A DNA stretch of 64,000 nucleotides from Spirosoma sp. SC4-14 (lineage in GTDB: Bacteria > Bacteroidota > Bacteroidia > Cytophagales > Spirosomataceae). Positions 25,869-34,613 of this stretch are shown piece after piece; position 1 is the stretch's first letter; each line of letters begins with the position of its first letter. The translations under genes and the position numbers were made by a program. The stretch spans positions 7,557,001-7,621,000 of the forward strand of contig NZ_CP147518.1 of assembly GCF_037201965.1 (NCBI RefSeq), read 5' to 3'. The notes under the pieces were generated by a model. It was not told the origin of the DNA and did no database searches. It saw only the letters and a list, made by a program, of their open reading frames with translations.

Positions 25869-26384
25869 TTAGCTGTTGAAATGAGCATATACCTTCAGTT
25901 GGTCTTTCAGCTCTTTCCGTGCTATATGAATGCGGTTTTTAACCGTTCCGATTGGAATATCGAGCTTAGCAGCAATTTCGTGGTATTTAAAACCCCGGAA
26001 GTGCATCATAAACGGCGTCCGGTAAGTATCGTCCAAACTATTAACTGCCCGATTAATATCGTCCTGAGCAAAGGAAGAATAGGCCAGATTATCGGTGCTA
26101 CTCTCCATTGAGTTGATATAATGCAGATTATCTGTTGTATCGATAAATGTATTCTTGCGAACCATCCGCTGATAATTTGTGATGAACGTATTCTTCATGA
26201 TGGTATATAACCATGCCTTCAGGTTCGTACCATCGGTGTATTTATCGCGATTGGTAAAGGCTTTTAAAAGGGTATCCTGTAACAAATCGTTAGCATCTTC
26301 AACATCTTTAGTAAGCCGCAGTGCGAACGGGCGCAACGACTTGGACACCTTTCCGATATGATGAGTGAATTCGAGCGCAGTCAT
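25869..26384 (-). CDS. ECF-type RNA polymerase sigma factor, carotenoid cluster
   Basis: A 171-residue sigma-70 family factor with region 2 at about 15-85 (LRLTKDVEDANDLLQDTLLK and LKAWLYTIMKNTFITNYQRM) and region 4 at about 105-165 (DDTYRTPFMMHFRGFKYHEI, then AAKLDIPIGTVKNRIHIARK). It directs polymerase to a specific promoter set. ATG 26384 (MTALEFTHHIGKVSKSLRPF) is chosen; upstream codons to 26441 give a poor N-terminus. No anti-sigma gene is adjacent. Its place upstream of crtI-crtB in the same direction suggests that it governs carotenoid or stress genes, but the sequence does not prove this. The 400 bases upstream are rich in dyads. Confidence 0.9.
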   Translation of the reverse strand: MTALEFTHHIGKVSKSLRPFALRLTKDVEDANDLLQDTLLKAFTNRDKYTDGTNLKAWLYTIMKNTFITNYQRMVRKNTFIDTTDNLHYINSMESSTDNLAYSSFAQDDINRAVNSLDDTYRTPFMMHFRGFKYHEIAAKLDIPIGTVKNRIHIARKELKDQLKVYAHFNS

Positions 26385-26563
26385 GATTGCGAGTGTTTTT
26401 TTGTTGAACCTGATTTGATAAGCAATTAGACAAAAAAGCAACCAGCCTTCAAGTTTTTTTGAAGAAGTTAATTTTAAGGTACATAACCTACTGTAAAACA
26501 GAGATTTATATATTTTATTTTTCTCATAAGAAAAGTTCTTCGTTTATAACATCTCCCATTTAC

Positions 26564-26605
26564 TGTGGAATTATTCCCACATAGTGTGGAATGTAGGGTG
26601 TGGAT
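26564..26605. promoter_or_regulatory. Cluster of TGTGGAAT words, possible operator
   Basis: TGTGGAAT occurs at 26564-26571 and 26585-26592 (21 bases apart, two helix turns), in the other direction as ATTCCCACA at 26572-26580, and as TGTGGAT at 26599-26605. It lies 180-220 bases upstream of the ECF sigma start. Confidence 0.4.
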
Positions 26606-26641
26606 TTTGTTTAAGCAATACCCAATTACGCTTAAACAAAA
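26605..26641. promoter_or_regulatory. Perfect 12-bp inverted repeat upstream of the ECF sigma gene
   Basis: TTTTGTTTAAGC (26605-26616) and GCTTAAACAAAA (26630-26641) are exact complements over a 13-base spacer. Neither strand has a T-tract after it, so an operator or an RNA structure is more likely than a terminator. Confidence 0.5.
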
Positions 26642-26675
26642 CACCTTTTCTGCTCATTTCTACTTATTATTAGTG

Positions 26676-26741
26676 GCTCTTAAAACAATAGCCTCCATCA
26701 TTAGTCCTGTGAGTTATTCACATTTCTACAAATAGAGGCTA
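26676..26741 (-). terminator. Possible kdsD terminator
   Basis: TAGCCTC (26689-26695) pairs with GAGGCTA (26735-26741), with an inner GTGA/TCAC stem (26709-26712, 26718-26721). On the minus strand the structure is followed by TTGTTTTAAG. It lies about 100 bases after the kdsD stop. Confidence 0.35.
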
Positions 26742-26844
26742 ATAAGAAACAGGAAAAGAAATGATGTGTATCAGAACTGAGCCAATCCGCTGATTATCTG
26801 CATATTGAAAAAATATATATCCCCTTTCAACTAGCAATAATTTA

Positions 26845-27813
26845 TTAAAGTAAGCCTTCTTTAAGCAGATCGTGAAGATGGACAAACCCTTTTACGCGCC
26901 CGTTTTCGGTAACAATCAATTGAGAAATATCCCGATCGCGCATTAACTGGAGTGCGCCCATTGCATATTCATCGGCCGTAACACAAACGGGAGCAGGTGT
27001 CATAACATCCTGCGCATGGAGTTCCCAAAATGCATCCTGCTGATAGGCCATCCGCCGTATATCGCCATCAGTTACAATTCCTGCCAGCATTCCCATTTGA
27101 TCCACAACGGCAGTGGCTCCCAGTCGTTTAGCTGAAATTTCGAAGATAACATCCTTGAGCGATGCAGTGAGCGGCACCTGAGGACACTGGTTGTGGGGAA
27201 AAATATCACCAACTTTCAGATACAACTTTTTGCCCAGTGCGCCCCCCGGATGATAGCGCGCAAAATCGTGCCGGGTAAAACCACGAGCCTCCAGCAGACT
27301 GACAGCAAGGGCATCGCCCAAAGCCAATGCTACTGTAGTGCTTGTAGTAGGTGCCAGGTTCATCGGGTCAGCTTCCCGCTCGGCAAAAGCGTGCAGAATG
27401 TAATCTGAATGCTGAGCCAGATACGATGTTTTATCACTAACCAGTGCTATGAGCTGAATAGTTGTACGCCGTAGTAAAGGAATCAGTACTTTAATTTCAG
27501 CCGTATTGCCACTTTTAGAAATAATAAGAACAACATCATCGGCCTGAATCATACCTAAATCGCCATGAATGGCATCGGCTGCATGCATAAATAAAGAAGG
27601 AGTGCCCGTAGAATTCATAGTTGCTACGATTTTCTGGCCAATCAGAGCACTCTTACCAACTCCAGTTACAACCAACCTGCCGGTCGATTTGAGAATTGCC
27701 TCAGTAGCAGCCTCAAATTGTTCGTCGAGCAGCTCAATTACGTTGCGAATGGCATTGGCTTCGGCCAGTAACACCTCCTGGGCGATTGTTTTGGAATTTT
27801 TTAATACTTTCAA
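26845..27813 (-). CDS. kdsD: Arabinose-5-phosphate isomerase (KpsF/GutQ family)
   Basis: A 322-residue enzyme that makes D-arabinose 5-phosphate from ribulose 5-phosphate, the first step to Kdo for lipopolysaccharide. The SIS sugar-isomerase domain fills residues about 30-190 (VTGVGKSALIGQKIVATMNS; MHAADAIHGDLGMIQ; ISKSGNTAEI), and two CBS motifs follow at about 205-320 (AVVDQMGMLAGIVTDGDIRR and LMRDRDISQLIVTENGRVKG). Length and order match KdsD. It is divergent from recQ, with a -7 element (TATCTTTG) on its strand. Confidence 0.93.
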   Translation of the reverse strand: MKVLKNSKTIAQEVLLAEANAIRNVIELLDEQFEAATEAILKSTGRLVVTGVGKSALIGQKIVATMNSTGTPSLFMHAADAIHGDLGMIQADDVVLIISKSGNTAEIKVLIPLLRRTTIQLIALVSDKTSYLAQHSDYILHAFAEREADPMNLAPTTSTTVALALGDALAVSLLEARGFTRHDFARYHPGGALGKKLYLKVGDIFPHNQCPQVPLTASLKDVIFEISAKRLGATAVVDQMGMLAGIVTDGDIRRMAYQQDAFWELHAQDVMTPAPVCVTADEYAMGALQLMRDRDISQLIVTENGRVKGFVHLHDLLKEGLL

Positions 27814-27869
27814 CGTCAGATTTCGCGATGAAGAATAGTTTGCTGTGTATATTCGCTAACTTTATAAAA

Positions 27870-27877
27870 CAAAGATA
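27870..27877 (-). promoter_or_regulatory. -7 element for kdsD
   Basis: TATCTTTG on the minus strand, 57 bases before the kdsD start. A TTTA lies at about the -33 distance. recQ is read in the other direction from the same 108-base gap. Confidence 0.45.
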
Positions 27878-27921
27878 CGGCAAGTGAATAGAGTTAAAGT
27901 AACTTTTGTACGATTTGTAGA

Positions 27922-30132
27922 ATGATGCAGGTTGATCAGAGGGTCCATGAGACCATCAAAGAGCGGCTAAAAGAGATTTTTGGATATAGTCAGTTCCGGG
28001 GCGATCAGGAAGCCATTATTCACAGCATTCTAGCGGGCCGTAATACGTTCGTTATCATGCCTACTGGCGCAGGAAAATCCCTGTGTTACCAGCTACCAGC
28101 AATTGTTAGTGACGGAACAGCAATTGTTATTTCTCCTTTGATTGCCCTGATGAAAAATCAGGTCGATCAGTTGAATGCGTTTGGTATTAACGCACAGTTT
28201 CTGAATTCGACCCTGTCGAAGACAGAAATGAACAAAGTTAAAAAGGACACCCTGAACGGTTCTCTCAAACTTTTATATATTGCCCCAGAGTCGCTAACAA
28301 AAGAAGAAAACTTGGACTTTTTAAAGAAAGCCAATATTTCATTTGTTGCTATTGACGAAGCGCACTGTATTTCTGAATGGGGTCACGACTTCCGGCCCGA
28401 GTATCGAAAAATCCGTGGAATAGTCGACAATATCGGCGACCTGCCCGTCATTGCTTTAACAGCCACCGCTACTCCCAAAGTACAGCAGGACATTCAGAAA
28501 AACCTGCAAATGGAGGATGCAGACCTCTATAAAACATCATTCAATCGCAAAAACCTCTACTACGAGATCAAGCCTAAAGTTGATGCTAAGAAACAACTTA
28601 TCAGATACGTTAAGCAAAATAAAGGTAAGTCGGGTATTGTGTATTGTTTGAGCCGAAAAACTGTTGAAGAGATCGCAGAACTCCTGAGCGTCAATGACAT
28701 AAAAGCGTTGCCTTATCATGCAGGCCTCGATCCTCAGACCCGAATGGCCAATCAGGATGCCTTCCTCAATGAAGATGTGGATGTAGTTTGCGCTACCATT
28801 GCTTTCGGTATGGGAATCGACAAACCCGACGTTCGGTTTGTTATTCACTACGATGCCCCTAAATCGCTGGAAGGTTATTATCAGGAAACGGGCCGGGCTG
28901 GGCGCGATGGCCTGGAGGGTAACTGTATTATGTTTTATAGTTACGACGATATTGTTAAGCTCGAAAAATTTAATAAAGACAAACCCGTTACAGAGCGCGA
29001 TAATGCCAAGCACCTGCTAACCGAAATGGTCTCCTATTCAACACTAGGAGTTTGCCGTCGGCGCCAGTTGCTCGGTTATTTTGGCGAGTATCTGGAGAAA
29101 GACTGCGGTTTTTGCGACAATTGCCTGAAACCGACTGAAAAGTTTAAAGTACACGATGAGGTCATTCTGGCTCTACAAGCCGTTTTACAAACAGATCAAC
29201 GCTTCGATGTAGCTCACTTAAGCGATGTATTGACCGCTACAGATAATCAGTACGTAACCAGCTATGAGCACAATCGACTGGAGGTGTACGGAAAAGGCCG
29301 GGAGTTTAACGAAAGCCCCGAATTCTGGTGTTCGTTGTTGAAACAGATCACCATTTATGGCTACATAGAAAAGGACGTTGATAACTATGGCATACTGAAA
29401 CTAACGCAGCGGGGCTTAAATTATATCGAAGACCCCTATCCGATTACGCTTTCGAAAGACCACGACTACGACAATGCCGTTGCCGAACAGAAAGAAGACG
29501 AAGACAAAGATTCTACCCCGTCGGCCGGAGGAGCGGCCTATGATGAAGAACTGCTAGGCTTGCTGAAAGCATTACGCAAGAAAATTGCCAAAGAAAAAAA
29601 CCTGCCTCCCTACGTAATCTTCCAGGACCCCTCTATGGAAGAAATGGCAACAACCTATCCAACCACTCGCGAAGAGATGGCGCAGATAAATGGCGTTGGA
29701 ATGGGGAAAGTGCAGAAATTTGGCAAGCCCTTCATCGATCTGATCGCTAAATATGTAGAAGACAATGAAATTGAGACGGCTAAGGATGTAGTAATAAAAT
29801 CGACTGTCAATAAGTCGAAAGTTAAGATCTATATCATCCAGCAAATTGATCGCAAGGTTGATCTGGAAGAAATTGCCGAGTCCAAAACGCTCTCCATGGA
29901 AGAGCTGATGGAAGAAATCGAACATATCTGCTATTCGGGAACACGACTCAATCTCGATTATTACATTAATCAGGTTATGGACGAAGATCGCCAGGATGAG
30001 ATTTACGATTACTTCATGAATGCCGAAAGTGATAATATCGCCATTGCCATGCGTGAGTTTGGCGGAGATGATTTTACGGAACAGGATTTGCGCCTGATGC
30101 GCATTAAATTCCTGTCGGAGGTAGCTAATTAA
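27922..30132 (+). CDS. recQ: ATP-dependent DNA helicase RecQ
   Basis: A 736-residue 3'-5' superfamily 2 helicase for recombination and fork repair. The helicase core covers about 15-345: Gln motif FGYSQFRGDQ, Walker A MPTGAGKSLCYQ, DEAH box VAIDEAHCISEWGHDFRPEY, motif III ALTATATP and motif VI QETGRAGRDG. The zinc domain holds four Cys (CRRRQLLGYFGEYLEKDCGF, CDNC) near 380-405, a winged helix follows (RQC) to about 520, and an HRDC-like domain covers about 545-620. A further C-terminal helical HTH tail to 736 is typical of Bacteroidota RecQ. Start ATG 27922 or 27925. Confidence 0.95.
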   Translation: MMQVDQRVHETIKERLKEIFGYSQFRGDQEAIIHSILAGRNTFVIMPTGAGKSLCYQLPAIVSDGTAIVISPLIALMKNQVDQLNAFGINAQFLNSTLSKTEMNKVKKDTLNGSLKLLYIAPESLTKEENLDFLKKANISFVAIDEAHCISEWGHDFRPEYRKIRGIVDNIGDLPVIALTATATPKVQQDIQKNLQMEDADLYKTSFNRKNLYYEIKPKVDAKKQLIRYVKQNKGKSGIVYCLSRKTVEEIAELLSVNDIKALPYHAGLDPQTRMANQDAFLNEDVDVVCATIAFGMGIDKPDVRFVIHYDAPKSLEGYYQETGRAGRDGLEGNCIMFYSYDDIVKLEKFNKDKPVTERDNAKHLLTEMVSYSTLGVCRRRQLLGYFGEYLEKDCGFCDNCLKPTEKFKVHDEVILALQAVLQTDQRFDVAHLSDVLTATDNQYVTSYEHNRLEVYGKGREFNESPEFWCSLLKQITIYGYIEKDVDNYGILKLTQRGLNYIEDPYPITLSKDHDYDNAVAEQKEDEDKDSTPSAGGAAYDEELLGLLKALRKKIAKEKNLPPYVIFQDPSMEEMATTYPTTREEMAQINGVGMGKVQKFGKPFIDLIAKYVEDNEIETAKDVVIKSTVNKSKVKIYIIQQIDRKVDLEEIAESKTLSMEELMEEIEHICYSGTRLNLDYYINQVMDEDRQDEIYDYFMNAESDNIAIAMREFGGDDFTEQDLRLMRIKFLSEVAN

Positions 30133-30148
30133 CAACAGGAGTCAGAAC

Positions 30149-30201
30149 ACATAAAGCTGGCGTAAAAAAAGCTTCAGGGCATCTTTACGCCAGCCTTATG
30201 T
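30149..30201. repeat. Long hairpin between recQ and purD
   Basis: Eighteen-base arms (30149-30166 and 30184-30201; core GCTGGCGTAAA and TTTACGCCAGC) match at 17 positions around a 17-base loop. There is no T-tract. It ends 19 bases before the purD ATG. Confidence 0.7.
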
Positions 30202-30220
30202 GGCCTTGCTTCTCAATCAA

Positions 30221-31507
30221 ATGAATATACTAATACTGGGTTCGGGTGGGCGCGAACATGCGTTTGCATGGAAAATTGCGCAAAGCCCACTGTGCGATAA
30301 TCTGTTTGTAGCGCCAGGAAACGCGGGTACTGCACAGGTAGCAACTAATTTATCGATTAGTTATAATAACTTTCCGGCAATTGCCGATGCCGTTCGCACC
30401 AACAATATAGATTTGCTCATTGTTGGTCCCGAAGAACCATTGGTTAATGGTGTAGTCGATTTTTTTCAGCAACAGGCCGATTTGATCGATTTGCCAATTG
30501 TTGGTCCTGATGCCGAAGGAGCACAGTTGGAAGGAAGTAAAGATTTTTCAAAGCAGTTTATGCTGCGGCATAACATTCCGACCGCTGCCTCAAAAACATT
30601 TACAGCCGATACGCTGACCGAAGGATTGACGTATCTTGAAACACATTCATTACCGGTTGTATTGAAAGCCGATGGGCTCGCTGCGGGTAAAGGCGTAATT
30701 ATTGCCGAAACTCTGGCCGATGCTCAGGCAGCGATGAATGACATGCTTGGCGGCCAAAAGTTTGGCCAAGCAGGCAGCAAAGTTGTTGTGGAGCAATTTT
30801 TGCGCGGTATTGAGTTGTCGGTATTTGTGCTGAGCGATGGCGTCAACTACAAAATCCTTCCTGAAGCAAAAGATTATAAGCGCATCAACGAAGGCGATCA
30901 GGGATTGAATACGGGCGGTATGGGGGCTGTTTCGCCGGTAGTTTTTGCCAACGAATCGTTCCTGCGTAAGGTTGAGGAAAAGGTCGTAAAACCAACACTG
31001 GCTGGCTTGCAGAAAGAAAATATCCGCTACAAAGGGTTCATTTTTATTGGCCTCATGAAGGTAAATGGAGAACCCTATGTGATTGAATACAATGCCCGAA
31101 TGGGCGATCCAGAAACCGAAGTTGTTTTGCCACGTATCCAGACCGATTTTGCGGAGTTGATGCTGGCCACTGCCCGAGGAGAACTCGACCGGATAACAGT
31201 TCAGGTTTCAGCGCAAACAGCGGTTACTACGGTGGTCGTTTCGGGAGGATATCCAAATGAGTACGAGAAAGGTAAAATCATTTCAGACCTCGATCGTTTA
31301 GAAGATGTTACGGCATTTCATGCCGGAACCCTGGCCAATGATGGTCAGGTTGTAACTAATGGTGGACGAGTGCTGGCTCTGACGGCTTTAGCAAATTCGC
31401 TCGAAAATGCGGTAAGAAAGTCGCAGGAAGCGGCCCGGACTGTACAGTTCGATGGAAAGCATTATCGCAAAGACATCGGACTCGACCTGATCCGGTACGC
31501 TGATTAA
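30221..31507 (+). CDS. purD: Phosphoribosylamine-glycine ligase
   Basis: A 428-residue ATP-grasp enzyme that joins phosphoribosylamine and glycine to GAR, step two of purine synthesis. The N-terminal motif MNILILGSGGREHAFAWKIA gives the start at 30221; the TTG at 30200 would lie inside the hairpin. ATP-grasp features include VLKADGLAAGKGVIIAET near 145, LSVFVLSDG near 205, and the PurD signature YNARMGDPETEVVLPR near 288-303. It follows recQ in the same direction with an intervening hairpin. Confidence 0.96.
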   Translation: MNILILGSGGREHAFAWKIAQSPLCDNLFVAPGNAGTAQVATNLSISYNNFPAIADAVRTNNIDLLIVGPEEPLVNGVVDFFQQQADLIDLPIVGPDAEGAQLEGSKDFSKQFMLRHNIPTAASKTFTADTLTEGLTYLETHSLPVVLKADGLAAGKGVIIAETLADAQAAMNDMLGGQKFGQAGSKVVVEQFLRGIELSVFVLSDGVNYKILPEAKDYKRINEGDQGLNTGGMGAVSPVVFANESFLRKVEEKVVKPTLAGLQKENIRYKGFIFIGLMKVNGEPYVIEYNARMGDPETEVVLPRIQTDFAELMLATARGELDRITVQVSAQTAVTTVVVSGGYPNEYEKGKIISDLDRLEDVTAFHAGTLANDGQVVTNGGRVLALTALANSLENAVRKSQEAARTVQFDGKHYRKDIGLDLIRYAD

Positions 31508-31625
31508 CGGGTTCTATTTAGGTGTTTTCAGTTGCGGTTCTACTGACAAAGAACTGCATTCGTTAACTAACCGTAACGCTGAATACCAAAAATCCCGGCA
31601 GTAGTCCGCGTAAACGGAATAACTT

Positions 31626-32834
31626 ATGTCATGTAGATCCTGTGCAACTGGCGGTTGCGGTACCCGACAGGGCGCATCCGATGGCCTCGGCGGAGAACCG
31701 CAGAAAACGGCCACTAAAGGATGCGGAAGCGGAGGGTGCAGCACCGGAGGATGCAATAAACTAAATGCATTTGACTGGCTTAGCGATGTGGCTATGCCAG
31801 GAATGAAGCAATACGACGTTGTTGAGGTGAAATTTAAAGGCGGTCGGAAAGATTACTACCGCAATGTTCACCAACTCGACCTGACTACGGGCGACTATGT
31901 AGTCGTTGAAATGCAGTCGGGGTTTCATATCGGATCGGTTTCGCTACAGGGCGAATTGGTGCGGCTACAGGTTAAAAAACGAGCAATCAAAATAAACGAT
32001 GATACGAAAGTTATTCATCGGGTAGCTACGCCTAAAGACCTTGAACGGCACGACCAGGCTATTCTGCGCGATTTGCCTGCTCTTTATCGCACCCGCGAAA
32101 TTATTCGTGAACTGAACTTAAATATGAAATTATCCGACGTTGAATTCCAGTCGGATAATACAAAAGCCACCTTTTATTACTCCTCCGAAGAACGGGTCGA
32201 TTTTCGGGAACTAATAAAAATGCTGGCCAGCGAATTTAAGGTCCGAATCGAAATGCGGCAGATTAGCCTGCGTCAGGAAGCCGGACGCCTGGGCGGCATT
32301 GGCTCCTGTGGCCGCGAACTCTGCTGCTCGACCTGGCTAACCGATTTTAAGAACATAGCAACGTCGGCGGCTCGTTATCAGAACCTGTCGCTGAATCCGG
32401 CAAAATTATCGGGGCAATGCGGCCGCCTGAAGTGCTGCCTGAACTATGAATTAGATACCTATATCGACGCTCTACGCGATATTCCGACGATTGAAAAACC
32501 GTTGGAAACCCAAAAAGGGCGTGCTTTTCTGCAAAAAACGGATATTTTCCGAAAGCTGATGTGGTTTGGTTATGGGGCCGAAAGTACATGGCATCCGTTA
32601 CCCATTCCACGCGTTCTTGAAATTGCAGAACTGAACAAACGCGGAATTATTCCGGAATCGTTTGAAATATTAACCCCTATTGGCGAAAAGGAGCCGATTG
32701 CTGTGGCCGCTTTGAATAGCGATCTGCAGAAACTTGATGCCAAGTATGCTACCCGAACGGCCAAAAAGAAAAAGAAAAAAGCGAAAGGAGGCACTGATAA
32801 GCCAGCGAAGCCGACTCCGAATGGGAAAGCATAA
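31626..32834 (+). CDS. ricT: PSP1-domain protein, RicT (YaaT)-like
   Basis: A 402-residue PSP1-domain protein. In Bacillus subtilis RicT (YaaT) forms the Fe-S-containing Ric complex that affects RNase Y and phosphorelay; the role in Bacteroidota is not settled. The N-terminus has an unusual Cys/Gly-rich stretch (about residues 3-45, eight Cys in CxxC-like spacing). The PSP1 core lies at about 60-290, with Cys clusters CGRELCCSTW and GQCGRLKCCLNYE near 220-275 that could bind an iron-sulfur cluster. The C-terminus is a Lys-rich tail (KKKKKKAKGG). In related genomes it directly precedes gldH; here a blaI/M56 pair lies between them. Confidence 0.85.
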   Translation: MSCRSCATGGCGTRQGASDGLGGEPQKTATKGCGSGGCSTGGCNKLNAFDWLSDVAMPGMKQYDVVEVKFKGGRKDYYRNVHQLDLTTGDYVVVEMQSGFHIGSVSLQGELVRLQVKKRAIKINDDTKVIHRVATPKDLERHDQAILRDLPALYRTREIIRELNLNMKLSDVEFQSDNTKATFYYSSEERVDFRELIKMLASEFKVRIEMRQISLRQEAGRLGGIGSCGRELCCSTWLTDFKNIATSAARYQNLSLNPAKLSGQCGRLKCCLNYELDTYIDALRDIPTIEKPLETQKGRAFLQKTDIFRKLMWFGYGAESTWHPLPIPRVLEIAELNKRGIIPESFEILTPIGEKEPIAVAALNSDLQKLDAKYATRTAKKKKKKAKGGTDKPAKPTPNGKA

Positions 32835-32877
32835 TAAACTAAAAAACCAGCCTTAGCGGCTGGTTTTTTAGTTTATT
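32833..32877. terminator. Bidirectional terminator between ricT and the M56 gene
   Basis: A perfect 20-bp inverted repeat, core AACCAGCC/GGCTGGTT with a five-base loop, A- and T-runs at the outer sides. It overlaps the ricT stop codon and serves the convergent pair. Confidence 0.9.
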
Positions 32878-32887
32878 GGCATTGAGG

Positions 32888-34609
32888 TTAAAAATCCCCG
32901 GTATAAAACGGACTGAAAACATAATAACTCGTATCGCGTTTTGCCCGTTTTGGGGTTGTGAGAATGTGGAGTTCGAAGCGGGAAACCGCATTGTCGGTAT
33001 GAAACCATTCCGTATAAGGCCGTTCCTTCGTATGCAGTCGGGCAACTTCGCGTACATGAACCGTTTCAACATCAGCCGGTTTGGCCGGAATATCATTAAT
33101 GAAAATTTCAACATCTTTTTTATACTCATCGTATACTTTCAGATGCTCATTTTTAGTTCGCTCAACCAGCGCATCTTTATTATGAAAAAAAGTAGCTTCC
33201 AGCAATTGATTCATGGAAAACGAATAGCTATCTCCAAGTGGATGTTTCGAAATAGCGGCAGCCTGAAGTAAGGTAAAGAAGTGCTTACGCACGCCATTGA
33301 AAGGAACCACGTTCGAACTGGTTTGGATTAGTACCTGAAACGGCTTAGCGCCAAGGTCAGTGCCAGCCATATCTTCCCATTGCTGCATCACAAAAAGCTC
33401 ATCGACAAACTCGGGCGACAATTTTTCCAGCGCTTCGACCGGAACAGGGCCGCCATTAATGTGGATGCCTACCGAATACCTGTAGTCGTCAGCAATAACG
33501 AATTTGTTTCCCTTTAACTGAACGATAACAGGGTCTGCCTCAATAATTTTTGTTCCTGTCTTACTGTTGTACAATGCTGTTTGCTTATGCCACGTATTCT
33601 TATCCTCTAAAGCAACAACCAGGGCTCTTGTGGGACTAATAGCTGCCAGTGCATTCACAGGCGGCTTTTCATCCATTGTACCTAGTTTACGTCGGCAGGC
33701 CACCGCCATTGTGCCCATCAACAAAAACCAGAAAACATACCGCCCCCAGGCTCTCGAACCAGACCGCTCGCGGTTGATCATGGCAATACGCTGCCGAAGG
33801 CTTGGGCCACTAAACTGATTCATAAAACCGGCATCATTAGCCAACAACCCCACACTTAACAAGCTATACTGATACGCTTTTTCATCGACTCCTTCGGCCA
33901 GAACAGCCTCATCGGCACTAAACTCAAGCGCCTGATGAATCAAATAGCGAAACAAATAAGCAGCAGGATTAAACCAGAAGAGAATACAAATCAGCTCGGC
34001 TCCAATCATATCCAGACTATGTACAGCGAGCACATGAACCCGTTCGTGCCGCAAAACCTGCTCAAGTTCGTTAGGAGAATGTTGTTCTGGATTGATAACA
34101 ACCCAATTGAAAAAGGAGAAGGGTGATACTATCCGGTGGGTACAAATCAGGGTAAAGCTTTCATAATTTTCCTGGGCTGATCGTCGAATGAGCAATCCTA
34201 AAGATAAAAGCCGGATGCCAAATCGAGCGAGCAGAAACAAAACGCCCAGTGCATACATAACCAATAAACCCAGTTGCCACGACCAGGTCAGGGAGACGGG
34301 TTGCTCCGAAAACGCCAAAAAGGCACGTCCGTTCGGAAACGTAATAATCACGTCGGGGCGTGGAGAAAAAGACGGCGGAAGCACTTTAGGAATAATAACC
34401 TGCGCTGTGCGCTGCATTACCGTTCGCACGGGTTGTGGTCGCCAGTCGGGAAGTTCAAGCATGGGTAGCGAGAGAGCGGCTACCATACCCAACCAAAGAA
34501 CAATTCGATTGGTCCTGAAAAAGGTTTCATGCCGGAGGAGCAGGTAATAACCCATACTCACAACAACCAGCAGACTGTTGACCAGCAGAACATAGCGCAG
34601 GCTGTTCAT
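32888..34609 (-). CDS. M56 family (BlaR1-like) membrane metallopeptidase, sensor
   Basis: A 573-residue inner membrane protein from ATG 34609 (a start at 34630 is possible but would overlap blaI). Four N-terminal membrane segments lie at about 4-25, 35-50, 90-115 and a last one near 270. The zinc motif is HERVH at residues 188-192, in LRHERVHVLAVHSLDMIGAE, with the third ligand expected in ALEFSADEAVL near 232. After the last TM helix comes a periplasmic region of about 290 residues with no beta-lactam-binding SxxK domain that I can see. It should sense an envelope signal and cleave or relieve the BlaI repressor encoded just upstream. Confidence 0.87.
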   Translation of the reverse strand: MNSLRYVLLVNSLLVVVSMGYYLLLRHETFFRTNRIVLWLGMVAALSLPMLELPDWRPQPVRTVMQRTAQVIIPKVLPPSFSPRPDVIITFPNGRAFLAFSEQPVSLTWSWQLGLLVMYALGVLFLLARFGIRLLSLGLLIRRSAQENYESFTLICTHRIVSPFSFFNWVVINPEQHSPNELEQVLRHERVHVLAVHSLDMIGAELICILFWFNPAAYLFRYLIHQALEFSADEAVLAEGVDEKAYQYSLLSVGLLANDAGFMNQFSGPSLRQRIAMINRERSGSRAWGRYVFWFLLMGTMAVACRRKLGTMDEKPPVNALAAISPTRALVVALEDKNTWHKQTALYNSKTGTKIIEADPVIVQLKGNKFVIADDYRYSVGIHINGGPVPVEALEKLSPEFVDELFVMQQWEDMAGTDLGAKPFQVLIQTSSNVVPFNGVRKHFFTLLQAAAISKHPLGDSYSFSMNQLLEATFFHNKDALVERTKNEHLKVYDEYKKDVEIFINDIPAKPADVETVHVREVARLHTKERPYTEWFHTDNAVSRFELHILTTPKRAKRDTSYYVFSPFYTGDF

Positions 34610-34613
34610 ACCG

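Larger units (their letters stand above)
26385..26844. other. Non-coding region between kdsD and the sigma gene, rich in dyads
   Basis: No credible ORF. It is AT-rich and holds, from the sigma gene outwards, a small TTCAA/TTGAA hairpin near 26440-26460, the TGTGGAAT cluster (26564-26605), a 12-bp perfect inverted repeat (26605-26641) and the kdsD-side hairpin (26689-26741). It contains the promoter of the sigma gene, for which only a weak -7 candidate (minus-strand TACCTTAA near 26477) was seen. Confidence 0.7.
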
